Positions 18,486 through 25,895 of a stretch of DNA of 36,562 nucleotides are shown in pieces. Origin of the DNA: a virus. Each line of letters starts with the position of its first letter. Position 1 is the stretch's first letter. The stretch is taken from IMG/VR virus record IMGVR_UViG_3300042197_001658, positions 1-36,562 of that record, one strand, 5' to 3'. The notes beneath the pieces are model-generated. The model saw nothing but the letters and a program-made list of their open reading frames with translations. It searched no databases and had not been told where the DNA came from. The position numbers and the translations under genes were made by a program.

Positions 18486-18893
18486 ATGGCCAAAGGCAAA
18501 ACTAGCGGTAAAAGTGATCAAAACTACTGGTCACGGTATAAGTCGAATAAAGTGTGGGAAACAAATCGCAAACGTAAATTGGCTAAACATATTAAAAATC
18601 ATGTTAATGATCTAGTAGCACAACGTGCTCTAGGTAATATTAAATATCGCCGTGCTACTCCCAAAGACCCACAGTGGACTCCTGGTACTATTAAGATTGC
18701 TAAACTATTCAAAGACTTTGCAGGATTTGTTAATAAAGATATGTTTAACAGCAATCATAAGATTCAGCTAGAAGCACTAGCTACTTATAATAAGCCAAAA
18801 GCAGGCGTTCGTGTTAATCAAACTAGTCGTGTAGACTTTACACTTGGTGCCCGCGCGCACGATGGGACTGGTCGACAAGCATGGATTGGCTAA
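18486..18893 (+). CDS. basic phage protein, possibly nucleic acid-binding (135 aa)
   Basis: ATG 18486 immediately follows the previous stop, with GAGG upstream. Very basic, especially residues 1-60 (MAKGKTSGKSDQNYWSRYKS, NRKRKLAKHIKNH), and it has no membrane segment. The rest includes TIKIAKLFKDFAGFVNKDM. Looks like a conserved hypothetical of T4-like phages. DNA or RNA binding is inferred from charge only. Confidence 0.72.
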   Translation: MAKGKTSGKSDQNYWSRYKSNKVWETNRKRKLAKHIKNHVNDLVAQRALGNIKYRRATPKDPQWTPGTIKIAKLFKDFAGFVNKDMFNSNHKIQLEALATYNKPKAGVRVNQTSRVDFTLGARAHDGTGRQAWIG

Positions 18894-19141
18894 CAATATA
18901 CCTAGTATTTGCAGTAACTACAGGTATATGTTGTTGGTTATTCTTTTATGTACCCATAGTCCACGAAGCTAGGCGATTAGGTATTGAAAATACATTTACC
19001 CGCAGCCCTACCATTAGTAGTATTACATACATATGTATTAGTATACTAATAGCTCCTAGCATATTTATACCATTATTTAGTGAGGAAAAAGGCAAGCTTT
19101 TCAAGCAAGCACTAAAGTCAGAAATCTTAAAACAAGACTAA
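18881..19141 (+). CDS. two-span membrane protein (86 aa)
   Basis: ATG 18881 overlaps the preceding gene by 13 nt. Two hydrophobic segments: residues about 3-26 (WLTIYLVFAVTTGICCWLFF) and 47-66 (SITYICISILIAPSIFIPLF), with a basic loop between (EARRLG) and a Lys-rich C-terminus. Function unknown. Confidence 0.72.
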   Translation: MDWLTIYLVFAVTTGICCWLFFYVPIVHEARRLGIENTFTRSPTISSITYICISILIAPSIFIPLFSEEKGKLFKQALKSEILKQD

Positions 19142-19151
19142 AAATTTACAT

Positions 19152-19180
19152 TTGACTTTTAATGCCTAACCCTGTATAAT
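19152..19180 (+). promoter_or_regulatory. sigma70-type promoter
   Basis: -35 TTGACT (19152-19157), 17 bp, -10 TATAAT (19175-19180), feeding the genes from 19211 to the terminator at 20114. Confidence 0.87.
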
Positions 19181-19210
19181 ATTATTTCTGTTGACGATAA
19201 AGGGCTAAAC

Positions 19211-19483
19211 ATGAAACTACTTGAATTTACTTATACTAAACAAGCTGGTGAGGTTAGTAAACGAGCAATTATTGAGTTGGTTACTCCTACAACCTTTGTA
19301 GAAGGCTGGGACGTTACTAATTTAGATGAAAACGAATTTGCTAAATTTGCTGAATCTATGGGTGCACTTCGTCGCAGACAGCATGAAGAAACTATGCAAC
19401 TACTAAAAGACTTTGATCTTAAACATAACTACAGACGATTTAAGCCTGAAGGTATGACTGATATTCAAGTAGAATATGTCTAA
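19211..19483 (+). CDS. hypothetical protein (90 aa), WYL-like pattern possible
   Basis: ATG behind AAAGGGCTAAAC. The beginning, MKLLEFTYTKQAGEVSKRAI and ELVTPTTFVEGWDVTNLDEN, recalls the small beta fold of short WYL-like phage proteins, but the key residues are not clear. C-terminal helix with RRRQHEE. Overlaps the next gene by 8 nt. Function unknown. Confidence 0.7.
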   Translation: MKLLEFTYTKQAGEVSKRAIIELVTPTTFVEGWDVTNLDENEFAKFAESMGALRRRQHEETMQLLKDFDLKHNYRRFKPEGMTDIQVEYV

Positions 19484-19724
19484 GTTTAGAATATGGGACA
19501 GTATTCAAATACATGAAACAGTAAAGTATGGAGTAGAACTAAGAACTAAACTAGAGCAATTGTGTTATGAAAACAGTAAATCACTTGATGAGTTGCCAGA
19601 GAGTTTAGTCCCTAGTGGATTGCTTTATATGTTAGTTGCTAGTAATGAAGCAATGTATAATAAGCTACTAGAACGCGATTTAATAGAAACACTTAATCCT
19701 AAACAAAATCCAAATATACACTAA
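19476..19724 (+). CDS. hypothetical protein (82 aa)
   Basis: ATG 19476, overlapping the previous stop. Helical: MSKFRIWDSIQIHETVKYGV, VPSGLLYMLVASNEAMYNKL. No motif recognised. Located directly upstream of the HTH-type gene at 19735. Confidence 0.7.
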   Translation: MSKFRIWDSIQIHETVKYGVELRTKLEQLCYENSKSLDELPESLVPSGLLYMLVASNEAMYNKLLERDLIETLNPKQNPNIH

Positions 19725-19734
19725 GGAAACAAAA

Positions 19735-20109
19735 ATGGCAACACAAAGCGCATGGACAGATGAACTCAAAGCTAAAGTTATTGAAATGTATGAACAGGCA
19801 GGCCCAACTCCTGAAAGTTCAACTGAAATCATCAAGGATATCGCCGAGGAAATTGAAATGTCACCTAACGGCGTACGCATGGTGCTCGTTCAAGCTGGCG
19901 TATATGTTAAGAAAGACCCCAGTGCCGGTTCAACTAAGACAACTAAAACTGCGTCAGGCGAAGGTACTAAACGCGTCTCAAAAGAAGATTCAATTGCGTC
20001 CTTACGTCAAGCGATTGAAGCTAAGGGAGGCCCTATTGACGACGACATCCTTGGCAAACTTACCGGCAAAGCCGCAGTTTACTTTGCTAGTGTCTTAAAA
20101 GCAGCTTAA
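19735..20109 (+). CDS. HTH/SANT-like DNA-binding protein (124 aa)
   Basis: ATG behind AAGGAAACAAAA. N-terminal helix-turn-helix: WTDELKAKVIEMYEQAG, EIIKDIAEEIEMSPNGVRMV, resembling Myb/SANT-type modules and the repeats of the protein at 25888. A Thr/Lys/Ser-rich linker (about 62-85) joins a C-terminal helical domain. Likely a phage transcription or DNA-organising factor. Codon use is unusually balanced (many GCC, GGC), consistent with high expression. Confidence 0.7.
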   Translation: MATQSAWTDELKAKVIEMYEQAGPTPESSTEIIKDIAEEIEMSPNGVRMVLVQAGVYVKKDPSAGSTKTTKTASGEGTKRVSKEDSIASLRQAIEAKGGPIDDDILGKLTGKAAVYFASVLKAA

Positions 20110-20113
20110 TAGT

Positions 20114-20134
20114 GGCGGCCTAGTGCCGCCTTTT
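20114..20134 (+). terminator. intrinsic terminator
   Basis: GGCGGC (20114-20119), loop CTAGT, GCCGCC (20125-20130), TTTT, 4 nt after the stop of the HTH gene. Confidence 0.9.
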
Positions 20135-20150
20135 ACTTCTGGAGAATCTA

Positions 20151-20777
20151 GTGGCTAGAGTACGAAAAAGAACTGAGCTTGAAGAAGAACGTATGACTGA
20201 TAGCAATCTTAGTCGTGTAATTAGATTGCTAGAACCGGAGGAAGGTAAGAAACCAATTACAAAAAAAGAAGCATGCCAAATGCTTGGCATGGCTTATAAT
20301 ACTACTAGGCTTGCTACTATTATTGAGCAGTTTAAGGAACGTCAGCGTAGAACCGCCGAACAACGAGCTAAGTTACGTGGTAAACCAGTTACTAAAGACG
20401 AAAAGATATTTATTATACAAGAGTATCTTAGTGGTAGTACAATTGATAGTATTACTAAAAGCACATACCGTGGTGTAACTATTGTTAAACAGGTATTAGA
20501 CGAATATAATGTACCACTAAGAATACCTGGTCAAACTTACTTTAATCCACAGCTTATACCAGATGGCGCGGTTCGTGATAAGTTTGAAATAGGCGAAGTA
20601 GTGTGGAGTACAAGATATGTATCATTGGCTAAAGTATACAGTGAAAAATTCGACTCTAAACATGGGCATATTTATCACCTATGGCTAATGGATGAGAAAC
20701 AAAAACAGTATTGCTGGCAGCCCAACTATGAGCTAGCCAGCTTGCAGCATTTAAGAGAACTAGGAGTTCAGGTGTGA
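20151..20777 (+). CDS. HTH-containing phage protein (208 aa)
   Basis: GTG start 20151 behind CTGGAGAATCTA. Basic N-terminus, then an HTH-like part (KKEACQMLGMAYNTTRLATI), a basic helix (ERQRRTAEQRAKLRGKP), a second HTH-like part (DEKIFIIQEYLSGSTIDSIT, ending VKQVLDEYNV), and a C-terminal beta region (GEVVWSTRYVSLAKV, HIYHLWLMDEKQKQYCWQP). Probably a DNA-binding regulator; a conserved type in T4-like aquatic phages as far as I recall. Overlaps the next gene (GTGTGA). Confidence 0.75.
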   Translation: MARVRKRTELEEERMTDSNLSRVIRLLEPEEGKKPITKKEACQMLGMAYNTTRLATIIEQFKERQRRTAEQRAKLRGKPVTKDEKIFIIQEYLSGSTIDSITKSTYRGVTIVKQVLDEYNVPLRIPGQTYFNPQLIPDGAVRDKFEIGEVVWSTRYVSLAKVYSEKFDSKHGHIYHLWLMDEKQKQYCWQPNYELASLQHLRELGVQV

Positions 20778-20950
20778 GTGAAGAGTTAAAAGAAGCAATG
20801 GTTTATGTTACATTAGGATTTGTATTTATACTATTTGTATTTGTAATGCCACTAACTGTGGCCGCAAATCATAAGCGTGATTGTATTAACACTGGTATGC
20901 AAAAAAATTATACAGCTAGTGATATTGTTAGTATTTGCGGCAGGCACTAA
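20774..20950 (+). CDS. small membrane protein (58 aa)
   Basis: GTG 20774 overlaps the previous stop; the stop overlaps the next ATG (TAATG). One strong membrane span at residues about 9-31 (VYVTLGFVFILFVFVMPLTV), then a polar tail with two Cys (DCINTGMQ, VSICGRH). Tight overlaps on both sides support it. Function unknown. Confidence 0.65.
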   Translation: MSEELKEAMVYVTLGFVFILFVFVMPLTVAANHKRDCINTGMQKNYTASDIVSICGRH

Positions 20951-21933
20951 TGGCTGACTTTGTTAAACAAGTATTAGACGCAGGTGGATCAATATATCCC
21001 CTAACAATAGAATTTGAAAAAACTAATGGCACAGGCATTTTTAATCCTAGTGTATACTACGATGAAAACAAAGATACCATTTATCTAAATATTAGACACT
21101 GCCAGGTAATATTGTATCATGCAGAGGACGGCATTTTTGAAAGTTTTTGGGGACCACTCCACTATGGACATCCTGAAAATGATATGAGCCTAACAACAAC
21201 CAACTACTTTGGTGAACTAGACCCTAAATCGTTAGAATATAAGTATATAAATAAAGTTGATACAACAAAACTAGATACTAAACCAATTTGGAATTTTGTT
21301 GGACTAGAAGATTGTAGAATAGTAAACTGGAATGATAAAATTTACTTGTCAGGTGTACGTAGAGATACTACTCCTAATGGACAGGGTAGAATAGAATTAT
21401 CTGAAGTAGTAGTAGAAAATAAAATTGCTAAAGAAATAGCACGAAATAGATTGCTGCCTCCAGGAGATAATAGTTATTGTGAAAAAAATTGGATGCCTAT
21501 TAATGATATGCCATATCATTATGTAAAGTGGTGTAATCCAACAGAAATTGTTTGTGCAGACATGAGCACAAATCAAACTCATCAAACCCATTTAGGAAAT
21601 GCCTTTTGGTATCCTAGGGATTTTCGTGGCGGTTCACAGGTAATAAATCTGGGCAACAATCACAGATTTGCTTGTTTGCATACAGTTAATTTATATAAAA
21701 GTGAATTAGGTAGAAAAAACGCACAATATAGACACTGTTTTTTAGTTTGGGATAAGAACTGGAACTTAATTAAGCATACACCAGAATTTAGCTTTTTAGG
21801 TGGCGAAATCGAATTTTGTGCTGGTATGACTAAATACAAAGACTATTACTTGCTTAGCTTTGGCTATCAAGATAATAGTTCATATATATTAAAAATACCT
21901 GAAAAATTTATGGAAAACCTATGTCTAAACTAA
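20950..21933 (+). CDS. GH130-like five-bladed beta-propeller (glycan phosphorylase or transferase type)
   Basis: 327 aa. Pattern consistent with family GH130 and related beta-mannosyltransferases: FNPSVYYDENKD with NIRH (about 31-49), GLEDCRIVNWNDKIYLSGVR (about 118; the usual EDPR motif with Cys for Pro), EKNWMPI (about 178), FRGGSQVI (about 226) and GGEIEFCAGM (about 284). Repeated strand patterns fit a propeller. Could process or build mannose-type glycans. First gene of a three-gene island with an FkbM methyltransferase and a 2OG oxygenase. Start is the ATG overlapping the previous stop. Confidence 0.6.
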   Translation: MADFVKQVLDAGGSIYPLTIEFEKTNGTGIFNPSVYYDENKDTIYLNIRHCQVILYHAEDGIFESFWGPLHYGHPENDMSLTTTNYFGELDPKSLEYKYINKVDTTKLDTKPIWNFVGLEDCRIVNWNDKIYLSGVRRDTTPNGQGRIELSEVVVENKIAKEIARNRLLPPGDNSYCEKNWMPINDMPYHYVKWCNPTEIVCADMSTNQTHQTHLGNAFWYPRDFRGGSQVINLGNNHRFACLHTVNLYKSELGRKNAQYRHCFLVWDKNWNLIKHTPEFSFLGGEIEFCAGMTKYKDYYLLSFGYQDNSSYILKIPEKFMENLCLN

Positions 21934-23168
21934 GAGACTTACTATCCGCATATGTACATTATCCTAGCTCAGAAAATATGTTTGCTTTAGCTGAGGAATA
22001 CTATGCACTAGGACAATATGCTGGTGCACACTCATTTTATCTGCGAACTGCTGAGCACACAGAAGACAAGAATATAATGTACTATTCATTGATTCGCTGT
22101 GGTCAATGTTTTAATGTTGCAGGCAACAGAAAACACAGTGTAATGACACTGTATAAGCATGCTATAAACTTATTACCAGATAGGCCAGAAGCATACTACT
22201 TCCTATCTAAAGTCTATCATGATTATGGCGACTGGTTTGATAGCTATACTTTTGCGTGTTTAGGTTTAGAAAAGCCAATTATTGACGATACTTTCTCTCG
22301 TAAACTATCCTGCAATAATAAATATTATTTATTATATCACAAAGGAGTAGCTGCTTGGCATATTGGTAGAAGCTTTGAAGCTAGAGAAATTATACATGGT
22401 ATAACAAAAAATTATTATCAGGTACTAAACCCAGAATATAGTTATCTTGTAGCTAAATACGGCCTGCACATAGGTAGTGGACCATTAGGTGTTTGTAATA
22501 TACCTTATTGGCGCGGTATGAAACTTCGCTATGAGTTTAAAGACTGGCTTAGACCGGATAGAAACTATTCACAGGTATGTCAGGATTTATTTGTATTAAG
22601 TATGCTAGATGGTAAGAAAAAAGGAACTTATTTAGAAATTGGTAGTGGTGATCCATTTAAATTAAATAATACGGTTCTTCTTGAACGTGACTTTGAGTGG
22701 ACTGGCAAAGGTGTAGACTGGAATGAGATGTTTCGCGAGGGACACAAACAAAACCGATCAAATGAACTTCTTTGTGAAGATGCACTAAAAATAGACTATG
22801 TTAAACTACTTAATAGTATTACTACTACAGGAATCGTAGATTACTTACAGCTTGATGCAGAACCATCACATGTAACCTATGAAATAATGACTAAAATACC
22901 TTTTGATCAATTTAAGTTTAGAGTAATTACTTATGAACATGATCATTACGTAGATATTACACAAAGTGTTAGAGATAAAGCTAGAGCTTTTTTACATAGC
23001 AAAGGATATAAATTAGTAGTCAATGATGTAGTTTCTGGAAAATATGATTTTTGTCCATTTGAAGACTGGTGGGTTCATCCAGATCTAGTAGATAAAAATA
23101 TACTAGACATAATGTTAGACGACGATTTAACTAAACCTAAATTAATAGAAAAATATATGTTTAAGTAA
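21921..23168 (+). CDS. TPR-repeat/FkbM-type methyltransferase fusion (415 aa)
   Basis: Overlaps the propeller gene by 13 nt. Residues about 1-150 look like tetratricopeptide helices (ENMFALAEEYYALGQYAGAH, NLLPDRPEAYYFLSKVYHDY). From about 215 the FkbM-type SAM-dependent methyltransferase: YLEIGSGDP (about 236, SAM-binding motif I), NNTVLLERDFEWTGKGVDWN, YLQLDAEPS (about 309) and a C-terminal VVNDVVSGKYDFCPFEDWW. FkbM enzymes O-methylate sugars and other hydroxyls. Together with its neighbours suggests modification of a glycan on the virion or host surface. Confidence 0.8.
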   Translation: MSKLRDLLSAYVHYPSSENMFALAEEYYALGQYAGAHSFYLRTAEHTEDKNIMYYSLIRCGQCFNVAGNRKHSVMTLYKHAINLLPDRPEAYYFLSKVYHDYGDWFDSYTFACLGLEKPIIDDTFSRKLSCNNKYYLLYHKGVAAWHIGRSFEAREIIHGITKNYYQVLNPEYSYLVAKYGLHIGSGPLGVCNIPYWRGMKLRYEFKDWLRPDRNYSQVCQDLFVLSMLDGKKKGTYLEIGSGDPFKLNNTVLLERDFEWTGKGVDWNEMFREGHKQNRSNELLCEDALKIDYVKLLNSITTTGIVDYLQLDAEPSHVTYEIMTKIPFDQFKFRVITYEHDHYVDITQSVRDKARAFLHSKGYKLVVNDVVSGKYDFCPFEDWWVHPDLVDKNILDIMLDDDLTKPKLIEKYMFK

Positions 23169-23177
23169 GGATATATT

Positions 23178-23777
23178 ATGTTTAATATAAATCCACAACC
23201 AACAGCCAATTCAACTGCTTGGATAGTTGATAATTTTTATGAAAATCCTACGCTTGTTAGAGATTTTGCCCTAGCGCAAGAATATAGTGAAGGCGGCTTT
23301 GGTCGTGGATTTATAGGCAGAAGAACTGTACATCAATATTTATTTACTGGACTAAAAGAGCGTTTTGAAGAAATTATGTCTAGAAAGATTACTAGGTGGC
23401 ACGAACATGGTCAAAACGGCAGATTTCAAATTGCTTGGTCTGGAGAACCACTAGTTTATCACTGTGATGAGCAACAGTGGGGAGCCTGCTTGTATTTAAC
23501 ACCAAATGCTCCCTACGAGTGCGGAACTACGCTTTTTGCACATAAAATAACTAAAGCTAGAACATATTATCAACATGGTTGGGATGCTTCTTGGACAAAT
23601 ATGAAAGGAGACTACCATCTCGATGGTACTCCTTTTGAACAAGTAGATGTTCTAGGAAATGTATTTAATAGATTAGTTATATTTGACGGCAGCGCAATAC
23701 ATAGCGCATCTAGATATTTTGGATCAGTTAGTGAAAATGCTAGACTGTGGCAAATGTTCTTTTTTGATTCGAAATAG
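23178..23777 (+). CDS. 2OG-Fe(II) oxygenase-like protein (199 aa)
   Basis: ATG behind TAAGGATATATT. Iron site: His95-x-Asp97 in YHCDEQQW and distal His near 175 in DGSAIHSASR; preceding strand FQIAWSGEP. The double-stranded beta-helix pattern includes ACLYLTPNAPYECGTTLF and NRLVIFDGSA. N-terminal DNFYENPTLVRDFALAQ is typical of this phage oxygenase type (DUF6445-like). Likely hydroxylates a glycan, protein or small molecule with the neighbouring propeller and methyltransferase. Substrate unknown. Confidence 0.75.
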   Translation: MFNINPQPTANSTAWIVDNFYENPTLVRDFALAQEYSEGGFGRGFIGRRTVHQYLFTGLKERFEEIMSRKITRWHEHGQNGRFQIAWSGEPLVYHCDEQQWGACLYLTPNAPYECGTTLFAHKITKARTYYQHGWDASWTNMKGDYHLDGTPFEQVDVLGNVFNRLVIFDGSAIHSASRYFGSVSENARLWQMFFFDSK

Positions 23778-23779
23778 TT

Positions 23780-24061
23780 ATGGATAGCAACATATTATAT
23801 GAACGTTTAATAGAAGAAAACATAGAAAAAGGTTTTCAGGTTCGGCTAGTAGTAAATGACTTTAAAGAAGTTACTTACATACAACTACGTAAGTATTTTC
23901 TTACCTATGAGGGTGACTGGCAGCCTTCTAGAGAAGGTATTAGTATTCCAGCTAGTATAGAAAATATACATAGCCTGTTATATGGACTCCTAGACATTTG
24001 CAGCAAAGCCGAAGGCGAACAAGTAATTAAGCACTTCTACGACGAGATAGTTAAAAAGTAA
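23780..24061 (+). CDS. PC4/YdbC-like ssDNA-binding protein (93 aa)
   Basis: ATG 2 nt after the oxygenase stop. The core FQVRLVVNDFKEVTYIQLRK, YFLTYEGDWQPSREGISIPA, ENIHSLLYGLLDICSK follows the PC4 (Sub1/p15) pattern: a beta-sheet, a W-x-P-[ST]-[RK]-x-G-[IV] turn and a C-terminal helix. PC4 homodimers bind single-stranded or melted DNA and promote transcription or repair. Located at the border of the replication module. Assignment by pattern. Confidence 0.68.
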   Translation: MDSNILYERLIEENIEKGFQVRLVVNDFKEVTYIQLRKYFLTYEGDWQPSREGISIPASIENIHSLLYGLLDICSKAEGEQVIKHFYDEIVKK

Positions 24062-24062
24062 C

Positions 24063-24091
24063 TTGACAAATACTCCTTAAACCGCTATAAT
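24063..24091 (+). promoter_or_regulatory. perfect consensus promoter giving a leaderless transcript
   Basis: -35 TTGACA (24063-24068), 17 bp, -10 TATAAT (24086-24091), then only ATTATT before ATG 24098. Initiation 7 nt after the -10 would put the transcript's 5' end at the ATG itself; no Shine-Dalgarno is present. Confidence 0.88.
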
Positions 24092-24097
24092 ATTATT

Positions 24098-25051
24098 ATG
24101 AACAAATTACATAAATTATTAGACAAAGCTAGTGAAGCCTACTATTCAGGTAGTCCCACTATTTCAGACTATGTGTTTGATGAATTAGCAAGCGGTTGCG
24201 GATACAATAAAGTTGGTGCGACTGTACACGGTAAGAAAGCTAAGCATCTTTATCCTATGTACAGCCTACAAAAATTCTATGAAGATGAGGGTAAGGCTGA
24301 TCCGCTAGCAGGCTTAGACGTTACTACCAGCATTAAACTAGATGGCGCAGCCATTAGCCTGCTATATGTAGACGGTATCTTAGTGCAAGCACTTACTCGT
24401 GGTGATGGGGTTGAGGGTCAGCTAATTACGGATAAGATGTATGAACATGGTAAATTAGTACCACTTAATATTGAACTAACAGGCACTATACAAATTACGG
24501 GTGAAATTGTGGCTCCTCTACATGTAGAGAACAGTCGTAACTATGCAGCAGGATCGCTGAATCTTAAAGACCTTGCAGAGTTCAAAACCCGCGCAATCGA
24601 GTTCTTTGCCTATCAAATAACACCAAACCTAGACCCAACTTGGAGTGGTGATATGCGTGTGTTAAAAGAATTTGGTTTTAACACTGTGCTAGAACCAGAA
24701 CTTGCCAACATATATCCTAGTGATGGTATTGTTGTTAGATTGAATAATAACCATCAATTTGAACAATTAGGCTATACTAGTAAACATCCGCGCGGTGCAT
24801 ATGCTAGAAAGGAACGGGCACAGCATGTAGAAACCAAATTATTGGCTGTTGAATGGCAAGTAGGTAAAAGTGGCAAGGTAACACCAGTAGCACTTCTAGA
24901 GCCTGTTAAAATTGGTGATGCGCTGATCAGCAGAGCTACACTAAATAATCCAGGATTTATAGAAGCACTAGACCTACAACTTGGCGATACAGTGGCAGTT
25001 GCCAGGGCAGGTGAAATCATACCTTGCATACTACACAAGGTTGATGCCTAA
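24098..25051 (+). CDS. ligA: NAD+-dependent DNA ligase, N-terminal subunit (Ia, adenylation, OB)
   Basis: 317 aa. First half of a LigA-type ligase. Residues 1-60: domain Ia (AYYSGSPTISDYVFDEL) that binds NMN. Nucleotidyltransferase domain with the adenylated Lys80 in IKLDGAAIS, RGDGVEGQ (about 105), DGIVVRLNN, then the OB-fold (VGKSGKVTPVALLEPVKIGD, GDTVAVARAGEIIP). Ends where the Zn finger of a normal LigA would begin. The rest is the separate gene at 25137. Seals nicks in phage DNA. Leaderless start is likely. Confidence 0.9.
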   Translation: MNKLHKLLDKASEAYYSGSPTISDYVFDELASGCGYNKVGATVHGKKAKHLYPMYSLQKFYEDEGKADPLAGLDVTTSIKLDGAAISLLYVDGILVQALTRGDGVEGQLITDKMYEHGKLVPLNIELTGTIQITGEIVAPLHVENSRNYAAGSLNLKDLAEFKTRAIEFFAYQITPNLDPTWSGDMRVLKEFGFNTVLEPELANIYPSDGIVVRLNNNHQFEQLGYTSKHPRGAYARKERAQHVETKLLAVEWQVGKSGKVTPVALLEPVKIGDALISRATLNNPGFIEALDLQLGDTVAVARAGEIIPCILHKVDA

Positions 25052-25083
25052 ATTTTCTCTGCCAAGGTAATAAAAATTTTAGC

Positions 25084-25112
25084 TTGTAACACACTGCTTA
25101 ATACTGTATAAT
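25084..25112 (+). promoter_or_regulatory. promoter between the two ligase genes
   Basis: -35 TTGTAA (25084-25089), 17 bp, -10 TATAAT (25107-25112), about 25 nt before ATG 25137. It allows the C-terminal ligase subunit to be made independently of the N-terminal one. Confidence 0.78.
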
Positions 25113-25136
25113 TATATCTTAGGTTGAAGAATACCC

Positions 25137-25895
25137 ATGAAGATTGAAATACCCACACACTGTCCATGTTGCAGCTACAAATTAGAACTGGTTAACGATC
25201 AACTATTTTGTCGTAACCAGGCTTGTGATGCTCAGTTAAGCAAGCGTGTAGAACACTTTTGTAAAACAATGAACATCAAGGGTATGGGTGCAAAAACTAT
25301 TGAAAAACTGGACCTAGCTGATATAACTGAACTCTACTATCTAGATTTAGATGAAGTTAGTAAACTACTAGGTAGTGTAAAAGTAGCCGAAAAACTATTA
25401 GCAGAAATTGACAAAAGTCGTAGTGCCAAACTCAATCAAATATTAGCAAGTTTTAGCATTCCACTAGTAGGTAACACAGCTAGCACTAAGATAGCTAATG
25501 TAGTTAATCATATAAGTGAAATCAACCTAGAAACATGCAAACAAGCAGGCTTAGGCGATAAAGTAACACAAAATCTCTTAAGTTGGCTTGAAGTAGATTT
25601 TCCTGAAGTTAGAGAGTTTTTACCGTTCTCATTTCGCAGTGAAATGCTTGCAGCACAAACCACTGGACCAGTGGTTTGTGTTACAGGCAAACTATCTTCT
25701 TATAAAACCAAAGCCGAAGCCTACAAGCAACTGCAAGAACATGGATTCCGTATAAGCGAATCTGTAACAAAAACTACGGATTATTTAGTTGACGAAGAAG
25801 ATAAAAGTAGTACAAAACGTAAAAAAGCCGAAACACTCGGCATTAAAATTATCACAAACTTAAATACTTTTTTAAGAGAAAAAATCAATGACTGA
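25137..25895 (+). CDS. NAD+-dependent DNA ligase, C-terminal subunit (Zn finger, HhH, BRCT)
   Basis: 252 aa. Four-Cys zinc finger with Cys9, Cys12, Cys25, Cys30 (CPCC...CRNQAC), then the tandem helix-hairpin-helix domain (about 40-160: IKGMGAKTIEKLDLADI, FSIPLVGNTASTKIANV, AGLGDKVTQNLLSW) and a BRCT domain (about 180-252: VVCVTGKLSSYKTKAEAYKQ, TDYLVDEEDKSSTKRKKAE). Together with the 24098 product this makes a full-length LigA in two polypeptides; the subunits should assemble to grip DNA. Start ATG 25137. Split NAD ligases are known in T5-like phages. Confidence 0.9.
   Translation: MKIEIPTHCPCCSYKLELVNDQLFCRNQACDAQLSKRVEHFCKTMNIKGMGAKTIEKLDLADITELYYLDLDEVSKLLGSVKVAEKLLAEIDKSRSAKLNQILASFSIPLVGNTASTKIANVVNHISEINLETCKQAGLGDKVTQNLLSWLEVDFPEVREFLPFSFRSEMLAAQTTGPVVCVTGKLSSYKTKAEAYKQLQEHGFRISESVTKTTDYLVDEEDKSSTKRKKAETLGIKIITNLNTFLREKIND
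25654..25680 (+). repeat. perfect 13-bp inverted repeat inside the ligase subunit gene
   Basis: CACAAACCACTGG (25654-25666), central A, CCAGTGGTTTGTG (25668-25680). It falls in the coding sequence at the junction of the HhH and BRCT domains (residues about 173-181). No T-run follows. A stable hairpin in RNA or a dyad DNA site. Confidence 0.85.
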
